Assembly (NCBI RefSeq): GCF_036373705.1
Contig: NC_089868.1
Location: forward strand, 12,339,020 to 12,403,019
Reading direction: 5' to 3'
Source of the DNA: Amia ocellicauda
Lineage: Eukaryota; Chordata; Actinopteri; Amiiformes; Amiidae
DNA: 64,000 nucleotides
Position 1 is the first letter of the stretch, and each line of letters opens with the position of its first letter. This document shows positions 27,991-40,345 of this stretch, piece by piece. The notes beneath the pieces are model-generated. The model was not told where the DNA came from. It did not search any database and saw only the letters and a program-made list of their open reading frames with translations. The translations under genes were made by a program, and so were the position numbers.

Positions 27991-28136
27991 GCCTGGTGTG
28001 GAAACTGGGACACTGGACACTGGGGGGTGTCACCAGTAGTGTTCTCTGTGTGTCAGTGTTAGTGTGCCTCCCTGCTCAGGCTGCAGCGCCACCACTCTGC
28101 ACAGCTACTGCCCTCTCCAGCCTGTCCACCACACTG

Positions 28137-28710
28137 GTGTCTGTGGCCTGGCTCCGTGTGTCCTCTTCACTGTGTCTGTGGCCTGGCTCCGTGTGTCCTC
28201 TTCACTGTGTCTGTGGCCTGGCTCCGTGTGTCCTCTTCACTGTGTCTGTGGCCTGGCTCCGTGTGTCCTCTTCACTGTGTCTGTGGCCTGGCTCCGTGTG
28301 TCCTCTTCACTGTGTCTGTGGCCTGGCTCCGTGTGTCCTCTTCACTGTGTCTGTGGCCTGGCTCCGTGTGTACCGTTCACTGTGTCTGTGGCCTGGCTCT
28401 GTGTGTCCTCTTCACTGTGTCTGTGGCCTGGCTCTGTGTGTCCTCTTCACTGTGTGTCCTCTTCACTGTGTCTGTGGCCTGGCTCCATGTGTCCTCTTCA
28501 CAGTGTGTCCTTTTCACTGTGTCTGTGGCCTGGCTGAGTGTGTCCTCTTCACAGTGTCTGTGTCCTCTTCACTGTGTCTGTGGCCTGGCTCCGTGTGTCC
28601 TCTTCACAGTGTGTCCTTTTCACTGTGTCTGTGGCCTTGCTCCGTGTGTCTTCTTCACAGTGTGTCCTCTTCACTGTGTCTGTGGTCTGGCTCCATGTGT
28701 CCTCTTCACT
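28137..28710. repeat. 35-bp minisatellite, locus B
   Basis: About fifteen tandem copies of the same 35-base unit seen at 8281-8550, here mainly with TGGCTCCGTGTGTCC and TTCACTGTGTCTG variants. The left part is highly uniform and the right part more scrambled, with shortened units. Long ORFs across it in all plus frames are period artefacts. Confidence 0.9.
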
Positions 28711-28950
28711 CTTTAGTTGAAAACACAACGAAATGCATGTCATTAGTCCACAGCAGCTAGCAGTGGACAAATGCAGAGCTATATTAGCAATGTATTGAAT
28801 GCAAGGAATGAGTGAACCTTGAATAAGATTTGAGCAGACGTTTGCAGTCCCCCTGGAAGCCAAATCCCCGCTCTCCCTCCCCGTCCGTCTTGAAGAAGGA
28901 GCCTCGGCCTGTGTGGAGCGACGAGGACAAGAATAAATTGGATGTGTATA
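28711..28950. repeat. duplicated flank of the 35-bp minisatellite, locus B
   Basis: Closely matches 8551-8760, with an additional short insertion (about AGCTATATTAGCA). Divergence is spread over all codon positions in any frame, which argues against coding function. Confidence 0.7.
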
Positions 28951-29129
28951 TGTATTGTGTAAATAAAGGTATACATTGGTGTGTGTTAAGTCTTACTAGA
29001 AGTGTACTTAAGAAGGATGAGGTGATGCCAAGGGTCGGGCCAGAAGGTAGTTTGATGTGTTTGCTGCACTGCACAACAATGACCACCTGGGAAAGCCCCA
29101 CCGAAGATCTATCATATATATGTGTTGGT

Positions 29130-29225
29130 TTGTCTGTGTGTGTGTGTGTGTGTGTGTGTCTGTCTATCTCTCTATCTGTCTGTGTCTGTGTATCCGTGGG
29201 TGTATGTGTCTCTGTTTGTGTTGGT
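29130..29225. repeat. (TG)n and related microsatellite
   Basis: TG repeat followed by TCTG/TCTA-type simple sequence. Confidence 0.9.
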
Positions 29226-29457
29226 AGTTTTAATTGCAATTGAATTGTAAGCACTGGCGGATCCAAGGGTTGGTAAGGGGTAACAGCTTCCACCCCAGTA
29301 AGAAAGACTTGCCACCCCAATCTCCCCATGCTAAAATATGTATTTTTTTACATTTTAATCCTGTCCGACATTCGCTATAGAATAGTTACTGTGTAGTTTT
29401 TCTGCGAGACGGTCTCTGACAAGAACGTGAACTTTAGTTTAGTGAACTCTCTACAAA

Positions 29458-29795
29458 ATAGTTAAGGTGTTGGATGGGGACGGTGTGTGGTGGGGACTGT
29501 GGTAGTGCCAGTTCCCGTTGAGGCGGAGTGTGAAGAACCCAGAGAAGGTCTGCCACCTCCACAATATCATATAGATAGGAGAAGCTAGGGGGCTGGTCTA
29601 CTATGACGGGATGCCAAAACTCTGCAGGCGGTGTCAGGGTCAAGACCTCGGTGTTGCCCAGTGCACAGCGGTGGTCTGTGGCAAGTGTAAGGGAAGTCAT
29701 CTGACACATGCCTGCAGAGAAAAGATACTCTGAAACCTCTGGGGCTGTGAGGGCCATGTTTATAAGAACTGCCCCCAGTCGTAGGCGGATAGAGT
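29458..29795 (+). pseudogene. retroelement zinc-knuckle (CCHC) ORF fragment
   Basis: A broken plus-strand reading encodes LVYYDGMPKLCRRCQ, then CGKCKGSHLTHAC, then GCEGHVYKNCP. These are three zinc-knuckle-like units, the third missing its first Cys pair. The order YDGxPxxCxxC followed by knuckles is typical of gag/ORF1-like proteins of fish retroelements and of ZCCHC3-type genes derived from them. Stops and a frameshift after REK show it is dead. The element end at 29254 (CTGGCGGATCC) resembles a hAT-type MITE end and may be unrelated. Confidence 0.6.
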
Positions 29796-30380
29796 CGGGT
29801 CTACCTTCTCACGGACCAGCAATGCAATAGTCAAGCTGTTTTGTTTGCCATTATTGTTGAACTGAATTTTAAGAATTTTAATCATGAGCATTAAAATTTG
29901 TATTGTTTTAATTTGTAATGTAAAAAACTAAACCAAATAAACAGTATTTTCACTATTTTATCAGTATTTTATGATTCTATCAGTTGTTTATTGTTTTGTC
30001 TAGTGTGGAAGTGTTGTTTTATAGTCCGTGTCTTGGCCTGTTTTAGACTTTCCTCACAACTGCTGCATTCAACTCCACTCCTCCCACACCTGGATTATTC
30101 ACCAAGACCATTGCAATGCTCTCAATTTTTTCCAATCAATCTCCTCCACATTCATTGCTGTTTACACTGGACTTCTGCTAGGTGAGCTCACTCCATTCTT
30201 TTGACATTGGCTTGTTTTTCATGATCATTCTCGTCAACACATTGTTTATTCTTTTGTTACTTTGCAGAACAGTTCATTTTGCCTTTACTTTGTTACTTTT
30301 CTTCAGCCTGTTTTCAATTGTGCATCCATTTCAATCTCATTTACCCCATTCCAAGTGTCCTAATTCTTTTCTATAGGGTG

Positions 30381-31200
30381 TGTTACGCTCCTCAGTGAAG
30401 GGGAACATAACCGCCCATGCACACACACACTGGGGTAGGAAGAACAAATGTAAAGGCAAGTGCACTACCAAATGTACCCGGAAACAAAACAAGTCTCCCA
30501 AAAGAGGGATTTTATTTCCTTTTTAACAAGCAAAGAACTACTTGTTAACCAAGTTAATGAAAGTTAATAACAAACAGGTTTAAATATATAGAACATGGAA
30601 CAGGGTTACACAATATAACAATAGTCAGGTTTTACAAATAACAATAGACAGATAAGGTAAATAAAGGGGTGGTGGTTAACTGACAAAGGGTAGGAGAAGG
30701 ACCGTGCGAATGGTCTGTGAAATCAACAAAGTAACAAAAAGGCCCTGACTTCCCTACACCTCTATCTCTACCTATAACAATACTAAGCCCTGAATCTAAC
30801 CTACCTGCTACAGAAAGATGGTGACATCCATTCGTTCCTAACCTAGTGTATATAACAAACAGCTATGTGATGCAGAGTTTACCCATGGGTTTCTTACCTA
30901 GCCCTTCTCCATACTGACAAGAGCCAGAGCCGGGCAACACAAAACTAAAACACCGCCATACCGCTCTCTCTCCACACACTAAACAGCACAGGTATATATA
31001 GGTGATGGGTCCTGCTGTGATTGGCCGGCAACAATAGATGGGGGAACCAATGAGGACAGGTAACGCACCCCCTCTTCAGCAACAAATCCCCACAACCAAA
31101 AGAGAGCTCTTCATCAGCAAGTCGCACCTAAAAGAGAACTACAGACAAAATCAAAGACAAACGGCAACACACAGATTCACAAGAGACCAGGAACGTAACA
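30381..31200 (-). mobile_element. solo LTR-like element, 820 bp
   Basis: It starts TGTTACG and ends CGTAACA (perfect short inverted ends), flanked by GGGTG and GTGTG, a near match to a 5-bp target duplication. On the minus strand there are two CCAAT-type boxes (ATTGGTT, GGCCAATCA) followed by TATATATA, as in an LTR promoter. No internal retroelement genes are present. Confidence 0.6.
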
Positions 31201-31439
31201 GTGTGTTTGTTGGGTTGTTTGTATGTGGATGGTCTGAATGCTTCAGCCCAACACTTTATTTCTCCCTTCTTTTTCTGCTGTTGTATTCCATGTGCTTTTC
31301 TACCTTTACCAAGTTATTTTCCATATCCAATCATATCCCTTCTATATCCTTATATACTATAATTGTACTCTGCAGTCTTTCTCTTGTCCTATATTCTATA
31401 CTTCACTTGGAGTATACTATACAGCTGTCTGAGTTGTGG

Positions 31440-32786
31440 GAAAGCAGCCCCAACTGTGAAGAGCTCCTGCATGGATTTATTCAAGCAAGTTTTGCAGGGG
31501 TAGACCACCAGATTAAGGCAGCCATTTCCATTTTTGGTCTTTTTGTCTCTAACAGCTCTGCAATTGTTGCTCATTCTTCTTGGCAAAATTGCTCAAGCTC
31601 TCTCAAGTTGGATGGGCACTGTTGGTTAAGAGCAACTTTCAAGTCTTGCTACATATTCTCAACTGGATTGACGTCTTGGCTTTGACTGGGCCGTTCTAGG
31701 ACACTCAGCTTCTTCTTTTTAAACCACTCCAGTGTAGCCTAGGTTGTGTGTTTTCCACAATTGTATGGCTGAAAAGTGAACCTTCACCCAAATCCAAGGT
31801 CTCTTGCAGACTGAAGCAGGTTTTCCTCAAGGATTTTTCTATATTTGGGTCCATCCATCATGCCCTCAATCCTGACAAGTTTCAGTCCCTGCCGATAAAA
31901 AGCTCAAGGAGATGAGTAGTGTTGTCTTCGTGCCACACATAGCGTTTTGCATTTAGGTCAAAAAATTCAATTTTGGTCTCATTTGACCAGAGAACTCTTT
32001 GCCACATCTTTGCTGTGTCTTCCACATGCCATATGGCAAATTTGATGTGACTGATCTTCAGCAATGGCTTTCTCCGTGCCACTCTTCCATATAGCCCAGC
32101 ATTGTTGAGCACCAGGGTAATATTTGTCAGTTTACCCCATTCTGTCAGTGAAACTCTGCAGCTCCACAGATTTAACATGGGCCTCTTGCTGGCATCTCTG
32201 ATGACTGACCTCTGTACCCAGTCATTTAGTTTCAGCAGACAGTCTGCTCTTGACAGGCTTGTGGATGTGCCATATTCTTTCATTGTAATGGATTTAACTC
32301 TGCTCCAGGGGGATGTTCTAAGTTTGGGATATGTTTGTATAGCCCAACCCTGACTGCTGCTATCACAAAACTTTCTCTCTGGCTAGTTTTGAAAGGTCCT
32401 TGGTCTTCATGTTATGGTGGTTGCTTGTATATGCTCACTGACATAAGCTGGGGCCTTCTAGAAACTGGTGTATTCAATCTGAGATCATGTGACACTAATT
32501 GCATACAGTTGGAATCTATTCAAATAATGATATGACTTCTGGAGGTAATTGGCTGCTCCACAGCTTATTTAAGTGTGTCATAGCAAAGGGTGTGAATACT
32601 TATGCAAGGAAGACATTTCATTTTTTTATCTGTAGTTAATTAAAAAATATAATTCCAACATCAACATTATGTAATACTTTGTTTTGATCACTGACAGAAA
32701 ATCCCATTTAAATATATTTTAGTTCCAGATTGTAACACTACAAAATGTCCAAAAGGGCTTGAATTCTTATCCAATCCATTGTACCT
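31440..32786 (-). mobile_element. degenerate Tc1-like transposon
   Basis: Minus-strand frame 31882-32283 encodes the middle of a Tc1 transposase, including WSNETKIEFFDLNAK, where the first catalytic Asp has become Asn. Downstream, in another frame at about 31600-31740, LEWFKKKKLSVLERPSQS and NPVEN give the end of the catalytic domain. In-frame stops occur. The terminal repeat is seen at 32590-32786, with the Tc1-like TACAATGGATTGGATAAGAA at the outer edge on the minus strand. Confidence 0.75.
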
Positions 32787-32789
32787 TTT

Positions 32790-33774
32790 GTTTTGTGTTG
32801 TGGGACAGCACCTATCCAGTCATGGATCTGTGTGAGATACTAATATTTATATATGAGTAATATTTAAATTATATCTTATACTCATCCAACAAACCTAAAC
32901 TCACTGTTTTTGAATATATATTTGACTGCATCAAATTGGACTTGCCAAAAATAAAAATGTGGAATTAATATTTTATTTTATATTTTAGACTGTGATGGCA
33001 AACTGCCTTACACCTCCCTACAGAGGTGCGAGAACAGAGCAATTACTAAGAAGAGCAGGATTTAAAGAATGATAACGATATGGCCTTGAACTTTGGATAA
33101 TGGAAGCAGATTAGGGGCTTTCTTGGTTGCTTTGTGTTTGTGCTTATGATTAGTGATGTGTTTAGAGAGGGACCTGTGCTATATGTGTAATTAGGCTCAA
33201 CGAGGAGTAAGGGTTTGTTGTATGTTTTTTGACTGTCTGTTTATTTTGAACACCGGGAATAATAAATTGCCACAAATTCACAAAAATACATGCTGTTTTG
33301 CTGAGCCCCACCTTTCAGAGACTTTACATTTATATGTAAATAAGTGACTGGTTAATATGTGCCTACCGTCCACTTGCTAATCAAGCCAACCATAAACCAA
33401 CGTTGGACCAACAAAGTTTCATGTCTGCAAAATGTTTGCACTTAAATTTGTTAATTATATGTTTTTTCAGTATTAATAGCACAGGCTATGCAACCAGTGG
33501 CGTAGGTTTCGTTTCAGAAATGAAGGGGAAATGCATTTTCATTCCGTTGAGGGATGGGGTGGGGGGGTGAGGGATGTCATAGAGTGGAGGCGTTAATTCA
33601 GTCGTGAATAATGACAATTAATTAATGTATTTTTGAAGTTAAGTGTAGGGATATGCACCACCCTAAATTATGCCTATGTGTAAATGATTGCCACTCTCTC
33701 AATATTGGGGGGGATCTCACACATCACACACACAGAAGTCCACAACACACATTCACAGAGTTTTGCAGAATGAC

Positions 33775-33828
<54 letters not shown>

Positions 33829-34385
33829 GCTAATTTTATGATTATTTTTGCAGTGAGAGGCATGGTAATGGCCAAGAGAGTTCAGTGATGCAAAACTAAC
33901 ACACCTTCCATGTCAACATCTTTGTCACCTTCTTTATCATCATTGCCTGACTTTCAGTCGTCATCCTCACGAGTGACATCCCACTCTAGCTGGCTTTACC
34001 TCACTCAGTCTAAATCACACTTTTGCTGAAATTGCCCAAACAGTTCAAACACACATTTTTAATATCTGGTAGAAATGTGATCCTTAGATATGCCCCAAAG
34101 TGACCCTTCTGTGTACATTTCATAGTCATACACAATGTATTTTGCAACATCCTGGAGTTTTAGCAAATATCAGCAAATGAATGTCATAAACGGAAATACA
34201 AAGCTACTCAAAAACACTCCATGTAATAAAGAGACATTGAAAGACTCCTGTTTAGGCAGAGGGAATACAGAAGGGTCACAATTTGTAACATACATTAAAA
34301 ATTGTGGTTTCTTCTATATGGGGAAATGGGGATATGTGAAACTTCTACCTCTTTGCCCCCTTTCCTGCCTCCACCCCCCACCCTG
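32790..34385. other. no gene; (ATT)n microsatellite
   Basis: AT-rich intergenic DNA. A pure (ATT)n run lies at 33775-33829. A TTTATT word at 33774 (AATAAA on the minus strand) could be the polyadenylation signal of the secreted-protein gene ending at 34388, but this is only positional. Confidence 0.45.
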
Positions 34386-34387
34386 CA

Positions 34388-35100
34388 TCAATACACACAC
34401 ACTTCTTGAATCGCCCCTGCCCCACACTGATGACACACGTCCGTCTGACAGCGGAAGAGCTCCACCTTGTGCTTGAAGTGCTGGAAGGCCTTGCGTCGTT
34501 TCTTGGCAATTTTCTCATTGTCTTTCTTCCTGAAGATCTTCAGGGAATTCCCACTATACAGCTTGTCGAACACAAAGGCTTTGGGTCCGGTCCACTGCTG
34601 GAACACGTCCAAGTCAGACAGGAGGCTCTGATTGGAGTTTTCAAGACAGTCCTTGTCACAGAATGGACTGAGGGTCAAGAAGACAAGACACTGGCTCTTG
34701 TCCGCTTGAGCCATCATGAGCTTCTCCAGTACTCGGCTGTGGAGCAGCTGATGCTCAGGGGACTCCAAAGTCTTCTTGAAGTACTTTATTCTCTCGGGCA
34801 CAGCCGCCACCAGCTCCTTGCTCTCATACAGGGACTTCTTCTTCAGCACCTGGGTCATTGCAGAGAGTGCAGTCATCAGGGGAGTCTGATTCTGGAGCTC
34901 CTCAGATCCCTTGCACACGCCCACCGAAACCACCACAGCAATGGCGAACAGCTGATCTTTGGGCCTGGCATCATGGAAACAGAGATGAGAATTGGGGTGT
35001 GAACATCAGCCATGTCTGTGAGTGTCTGAAGCGCACCTTGACATTCATAAACTGAGTTAGGGTCTGGCTCTCTCGTCGCCTCTCTCTATTTGCATCTCTC

Positions 35101-35140
<40 letters not shown>

Positions 35141-38100
35141 CCACACCCTCCTTCTCTCTCTCCCTCCTTTCTTTTTGTCTCTCCTTATTTGTTCCCATTT
35201 GTCTCTCCCTTCCTCTCTCTCTCATGCTTTCTCTCAAACCCTGTGTCTTTCACTCTAGTAATCTCTGAGCTTCTGTTTTTCTCTCCTTTCCCTTTTCTAT
35301 TTTTTGTTTTCCTTCTCACTCCATTTCACTCCCTCGTTCGTTCAAGACAAAATCAAATTAGCTGTGCTACTGCAATTTCCCCTTTGCTTTCGAGAAAATA
35401 AACATAATCAAACATAAAATACTCACTTTGCAATGTTCTTGCTCTTGGCAGTTTTTGGCAGCTTGCTGTGATACATGGGAGCGGGAGACAGAACATAAAA
35501 CCATTTCAAGTTACATCAATACATCCCCATCAATTTGACCCGCCGACATTTGGTCCCCATGACAATTCACTACTGCAACAATTCGTTCCCGCAGCAATTC
35601 GTCCCCACAACAATTTACCAGATTAGCCTACTATACACAAAACAATCCAAGTCTGAGGATTATAATCAGTAGACCCGTTCGCAACATGGAATAAACATAA
35701 GTCATATGAGCACACCTCAGCACACAGAGTGCAGAAAAAATCACGACAAAAATAAGGAATCTCTTGCTTCCATAATACACAACGGTCGCGTTTGTGTAGC
35801 ACAGATTTCCGCAGCACAGTTCTGCACAGAAATTCAGAGATGTTCGTTCTTCGAGTGCTGCTCCGTGACATCACAAAGCCCCACCCACAGAAATCTTTGC
35901 AGGGTTTTAGGAAGACATTTTTCAATGAGGTGCAAGTGATGTCAGACAGAGCGCAGCCACGAGTTGATGAAGCTTGGATTTGATACAAAGGAGTAATCAA
36001 GAATTTGCAAGGATGTCTGGGAAAGGATAGGAATATATAATGATGGCAAGGGCAGGTGTAACTGGGTGTGTAGAAAGATGGCTGAAATGGGATGATTAAG
36101 GTGAAGGTGAACAACAATCCATGGGGAGATGGGATCAGGGATGGTGACCTATTCTTTTATCTTTCTATTTTGCCCTCTCTCCCCCACTCCCTCCATTTCT
36201 CCCTCTGCTTCTCTTCTCCTCTCTCCCCCTCCCTTCCTCTTACGTTCCTCACATTGCCACTCCTGTCACACACTGTCTCTTTCTATCCCTCCCTCGCTTT
36301 TAGTTTCTCTCTCCCTCTCCATCCCCCACTCACCTTCTCAACTGAGCAACAATTTTAGAAAGGGCAGTGGGGTCCACTCCATCCCCCGCCCCTGCTTCAG
36401 TAACCTCTCCTCCATCTGCCTTGTCCTGATCCTCCTCTTTCTCAGCCACATCCTCTGGCGCCTGATCATCCTGCGCAAAGCTCCACCCCCCCAGGCACAG
36501 CAAAACAACACATAAAGCAAATCTCTGGAGGTGAGAGAATGGACAATTATAGAAAAAATAACACAATTACACCAATATGCAACCAAAAAATTAATGTAAT
36601 ATATGGTAAAAATATTTGCTTTTTATATATATTACAGAAGAAAAAGTATGTTTTAAGTGAAAGTAATTGCTGACAAATGCAAATAAACCTCTCTGAAATG
36701 TGCTAATATTTACCTTAGAACAATGGTTCTCTTTCATAGACCCGGGGACCCCCCTTTGTATGAGAGAGAACCCCTGACAACTCTGTGCTGAATGGGGTCA
36801 TATATACATTGAAATTCATGCCAGTAATTCATCTCAGAATAATCAATTCTGGAATCTATTCTGTTTTTTTAATCATATGGATTGGACTCCAGCACTATAT
36901 TGATCTTGAAATCGATATGAATATTTTTAGTAATTGATCAAAAGCAGACACAATGAGAGTGCAAAAAGCTTTAATTAATTAATACAAACCATTACATACA
37001 TTAAAATTCCCAAAATACTTGGGTATTGCATTACAGGATTTAGCCGATTTGTTGCGTCATAATGAAATACTAATCACACGTTAAACTGTACAAGCTTAAT
37101 TCAGTCACTACCATTGCGCTCAATGTAAAACATTCAAGACAATAAATATTGGTAAAGGATTCTTGCCTTCTAAGCGAAGTGATTCGTTTATATTTACACC
37201 AATCAGCCATAACATTATGACCACCTGCCTAATATTGTGTAGGTCCCCCTTTTGCTGCCAAAAGAGCCCTGACCCATCGAGGCATGGACTCCACTAGACC
37301 TCTGAAGGTGTGCTGTGGTATCTGGCACCAAGACGTTAGCAGCAGATCCTGTAAGCTGCGAGGTGGGGCCTCCATGGATCGGACTTGTTTGTCCAGCACA
37401 TCTCACAGATGCTCGATTGGATTTGGGGAACACCCCAAAAGAGCTGCAGTTTTGGAGATGCTCTGACCCAGTCGTGTAGCCAACACAATTTGGACCTCGT
37501 CAAAGTTGCTCAGATCCTTACGATTGCCCATTTTTCCTGCTACTAACACATCAACTTTGAGGACAAAATGTTCACTTGCTGCCTAATATATCCCACCAAC
37601 TGACAGGTGCCATGATAACGAGATTATCAGTGTTATTCACTTCACCTGTCAGTGGTCATAATGTTATGGCTGATCGGTGTATGTATTTTATTAAGTGTTG
37701 ATAAAATGAAACATTCACACATTCATACACTTTAACATTATTTTTACAGATTTCAATTTTAATTAGTGTATCTGATATGCAAGAAAACGGTATAGCTGTA
37801 GCTTTGAGTTTCTAATAGAATTCATCTGCTTATTATTATGTACTGTATATGTGTGTAATAAACTGAGCTTTATTTAAGTTTACATAATTGTTTAATTGGT
37901 TTGTAGCCAACCACATAATCCAACAATAATTAAATCTTGATAAAGTCTTGCATGTAGCCCCAGAATAGTTTTAATAGTTATTTTGATATTACACATGTAT
38001 GTGTGTATATTTGTATTTTCTTAATATTAATGATACAATATTATCATTACTAATACTATTACAATACTACCAATACTAATGATGATAACAATAATAATAT

Positions 38101-38166
38101 CAAGACTACTAATAGTGTTATAACCAGATGGCTTGTTGATTCAGTGGCTCTGTCAATACTCACCAT
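34388..38166 (-). CDS. secreted protein, possible SNAD/AID-APOBEC-like deaminase family member
   Basis: Four exons join in frame: 38164-38166 (ATG immediately followed by GTGAGT), 36334-36524, 35427-35465 and 34388-34964, giving 269 residues. The N-terminus [19 protein letters not shown] is a clear signal peptide. Residues 20-50 are acidic. The body follows a pattern I recall from fish secreted deaminase-fold proteins: a hydrophobic strand [12 protein letters not shown] (84-95), a LVAAVPER segment, then SPEHQLL (146-152) where an HAE-type zinc/catalytic motif would be expected, then [14 protein letters not shown] (171-184) in place of a PCxxC motif. A strand AFVFDKLY and Cys near [12 protein letters not shown] follow. 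The zinc His appears replaced by Ser, so activity is doubtful. The family assignment is an inference from memory; the gene structure is read from the sequence. Confidence 0.72.
35096..35235. repeat. (CT)n-rich microsatellite in an intron
   Basis: Long pyrimidine-rich CT/CTC tract between the third and fourth exons of the secreted-protein gene. Related CT-rich stretches lie at 36170-36330 and 38280-38480 in its other introns and upstream. Confidence 0.9.
35520..35965. repeat. dispersed repeat pieces in an intron
   Basis: 35520-35620 has repeated CAATTCGTCCCC-type units also seen at 12097-12145. 35785-35880 resembles 18460-18560 (GTGTAGCACAGATTTCCGCA against GTGTAGCGCAGATTTCCGCT). Both look like parts of multicopy transposons. 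Confidence 0.45.
37195..37681 (-). mobile_element. internally deleted Tc1-like element
   Basis: Ends are TACACCAATCAGCCATAACA and its inverted counterpart ending GGCTGATCGGTGTA, so terminal repeats are about 28 bases with TA at each border. Inside on the minus strand a start at 37531 reads [18 protein letters not shown]. This then jumps directly to the Tc1 C-terminus (PNPIEHL, stop, then [17 protein letters not shown]). The whole catalytic centre has been removed, a textbook non-autonomous derivative. It sits in the first intron of the secreted-protein gene. Confidence 0.85.
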
Positions 38167-38249
38167 TGCTGTGTTGTCTTCGGGTCTGTATCTTGCCGTA
38201 CGGCTGTATCTGGTGTCAGTATTCTGTAGAGTGGGAACCAACACAGGGT

Positions 38250-40340
38250 TATTATAGTGGAGTCAGAGGGAAGAAAAGACTTGTCCTGCCTCTCTCTCTG
38301 TTTGACAGCCCCTCCCTCCTTCCATCTGTCTCTCTCTGTGGGTCTCACTCACGGGCGAGGGTATTAATATTGCCTCCTGTGCATGTTCCTGTCCTTAGTT
38401 ATTCCCACTCCACTCCAAATCTCACTCTCTCCCTTTTATGGTCTCTCTCACTCCCTCTCTCTGTCTCACTCTCTTTTATTATTAATATTATTATATTTCT
38501 TATCCAGGGCAACCATATATCACATTATTTACATACATTAATAAAGTAGCTTAATATGCAGAAAGATCCCATTTGACCAGACAATACTTGATCTCTTTGG
38601 ACCCTTGCATTAAATAAGTAAAATTGCTTTGCATGTGCCAGACAGAGAGATGGAGCTGAATAGATAGAAAGGAGTGCGATAGAGAGAAAAACAAATAGAG
38701 CTCCAGAGAGAGGAGTGAACAGATAAACATACAGAGAGATAGAGTGAAAGACCTACAGAGAGGACTTTATTTGAGTTCTGTCTTATCAGGCTAATTTATG
38801 AAACAATGAACAGTGAGGCTCACTTAATCACTTTTTTACTTAATTGCTTGTATTGACTATTCATTGCTATTCTTTTTGGCTCATTCACTTGTGTTATTTT
38901 CATTTGTATCATTATTGCCGATTATCATTAAGGTGTGCATTTTATTTTACTCTGTGTTTCAATAATTATTTAATTGTTCACTTGTATATTTTCCTTTGAA
39001 CATCACCTGCTCCCCACGCTCTGCCTGTTAACGCACCTGCTCCCCGACACTCCGAGAGAGGTTTAGCCCTATAAAAAGAGGGCTGGAGCAGGACAAAGGA
39101 GATTTGACCTCTGATTGCAAGCACAAGCCCGAGCACGAGCACAAGCACTAGCTCCAGAGAGGGGACGCTGGACCTGAGCACGGGAGTTCTTTGAAGGACT
39201 GAAATGGCATAATTGCATTGGAAGGATCCCTAGAACAGAAGACTGTGGAAAGTTGATTATACTGGCTTATTTGGCAATCACTCTTGTTTACATAGACCTG
39301 TGATAAAAACAAGAAATGAGAACTGAGATGATGTGAAATGTAGCAAAACATAACTTTTTATACATTTCCAGTCTGTTGCTGAGGTCTCTGGTATCTTCTC
39401 CCCAGCATAGCAACCCCATCTCTCCTCTTATAAAGACATTATAATATTATACTATATTCCAACAAAGGCACATTCTATACACCTACCTGGTGTGGTTTGT
39501 CTTCCAGCCTTCCCTTACGTGGTGGTGTGGGTCCAGTGGTGCAGTGGCTCCCCTGAGGAGAATACAGTCAGTCAAGGCAAGGGGCGCAGACAGCACAAGT
39601 GAAGGACACTGCCTTGCCTGTGCCTGGCTGTATCCAGCGACCGGCCCTGGAGGCCATGCTGGTAAAGAGGAGGAAGACCACGGAGCGCAGCTGCTGGGAG
39701 ATAAGCAAATTCTGTTCAGGACAGTGCTATTATTTTATTTTTCTCTTCTTTTGAGAATTTAGGAGGGCGAGTTTGTATTAGGATTAGGGGGATGCTTTTG
39801 TAGTTTTTAGGATTAGTTAGAGCAGACATAACTTTTATCTTTTAGGAACAGTTTTTATATTTAATTTTAGAGCCCAGTGAATTTAAGGCTGTTTAGAATA
39901 GAATCATAATTTGGTTCTCCCTGGATATATCTATACCATTCATAGAGTATCCTTGCCTTGTCTCTGAAAGTGAATACTGTCATCAATAAATTCTGTTCAC
40001 ATGCCCGGCACACAGACAACAGGGTAAAGTGTAAAGTGTGTCGAAGCTGCATGTGGAGAGCGTACATTTAGATGGTGTTTGAGGTCCCTCCTCATTAAGT
40101 ACTAGGCGTGCCGTAGTCGGCTCATTAGTGCACCGGTGCCATCTCCAGCTGTAGACCCGGTGACATACCTTTATCATACAAAATGGTATGGCACAAATCA
40201 CAACGGACAGGAGAAGGGAGAGAGAAAGTGGGGGAGGTCTAAGTGAGGTGCAGAGGGGTGTGTTTCAGGGAGAGGGAGTGGGTGAGAGAGAAATAAACGT
40301 ACTCAGATCTTTCATTTGAAACATTTAGTTAATAGTTTAT
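38250..40340. other. no gene; possible plus-strand LTR
   Basis: The segment 39000-39360 has CTATAAAAAGAGGGCTGG at about 39070 and a following leader-like stretch, suggesting an LTR promoter (low confidence). Elsewhere there are CT- and GA-rich simple repeats and AT-rich DNA. No exons are recognised. The 5' noncoding part of the secreted-protein gene should lie just above 38166. Confidence 0.35.
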
Positions 40341-40345
40341 GCTCT

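Noticed and set aside
27996..28760. 254-residue ORF with repeated SVAWLRVSSSLCLWPG units
   Set aside because: It is generated by a 35-bp minisatellite that is open in all three frames, and the repeat itself explains it.
28830..29243. Open frame next to minisatellite locus B (SRRLQSPWKPNPRSPSPS)
   Set aside because: The duplicated copy at 8650-8760 differs mainly by amino-acid-changing substitutions in both strand readings, so no coding constraint is visible.
34406..35002. 198-residue plus-strand ORF opposite the secreted-protein exon
   Set aside because: The minus strand has the splice sites, signal peptide exon and protein-like composition. The plus ORF is its antisense shadow.
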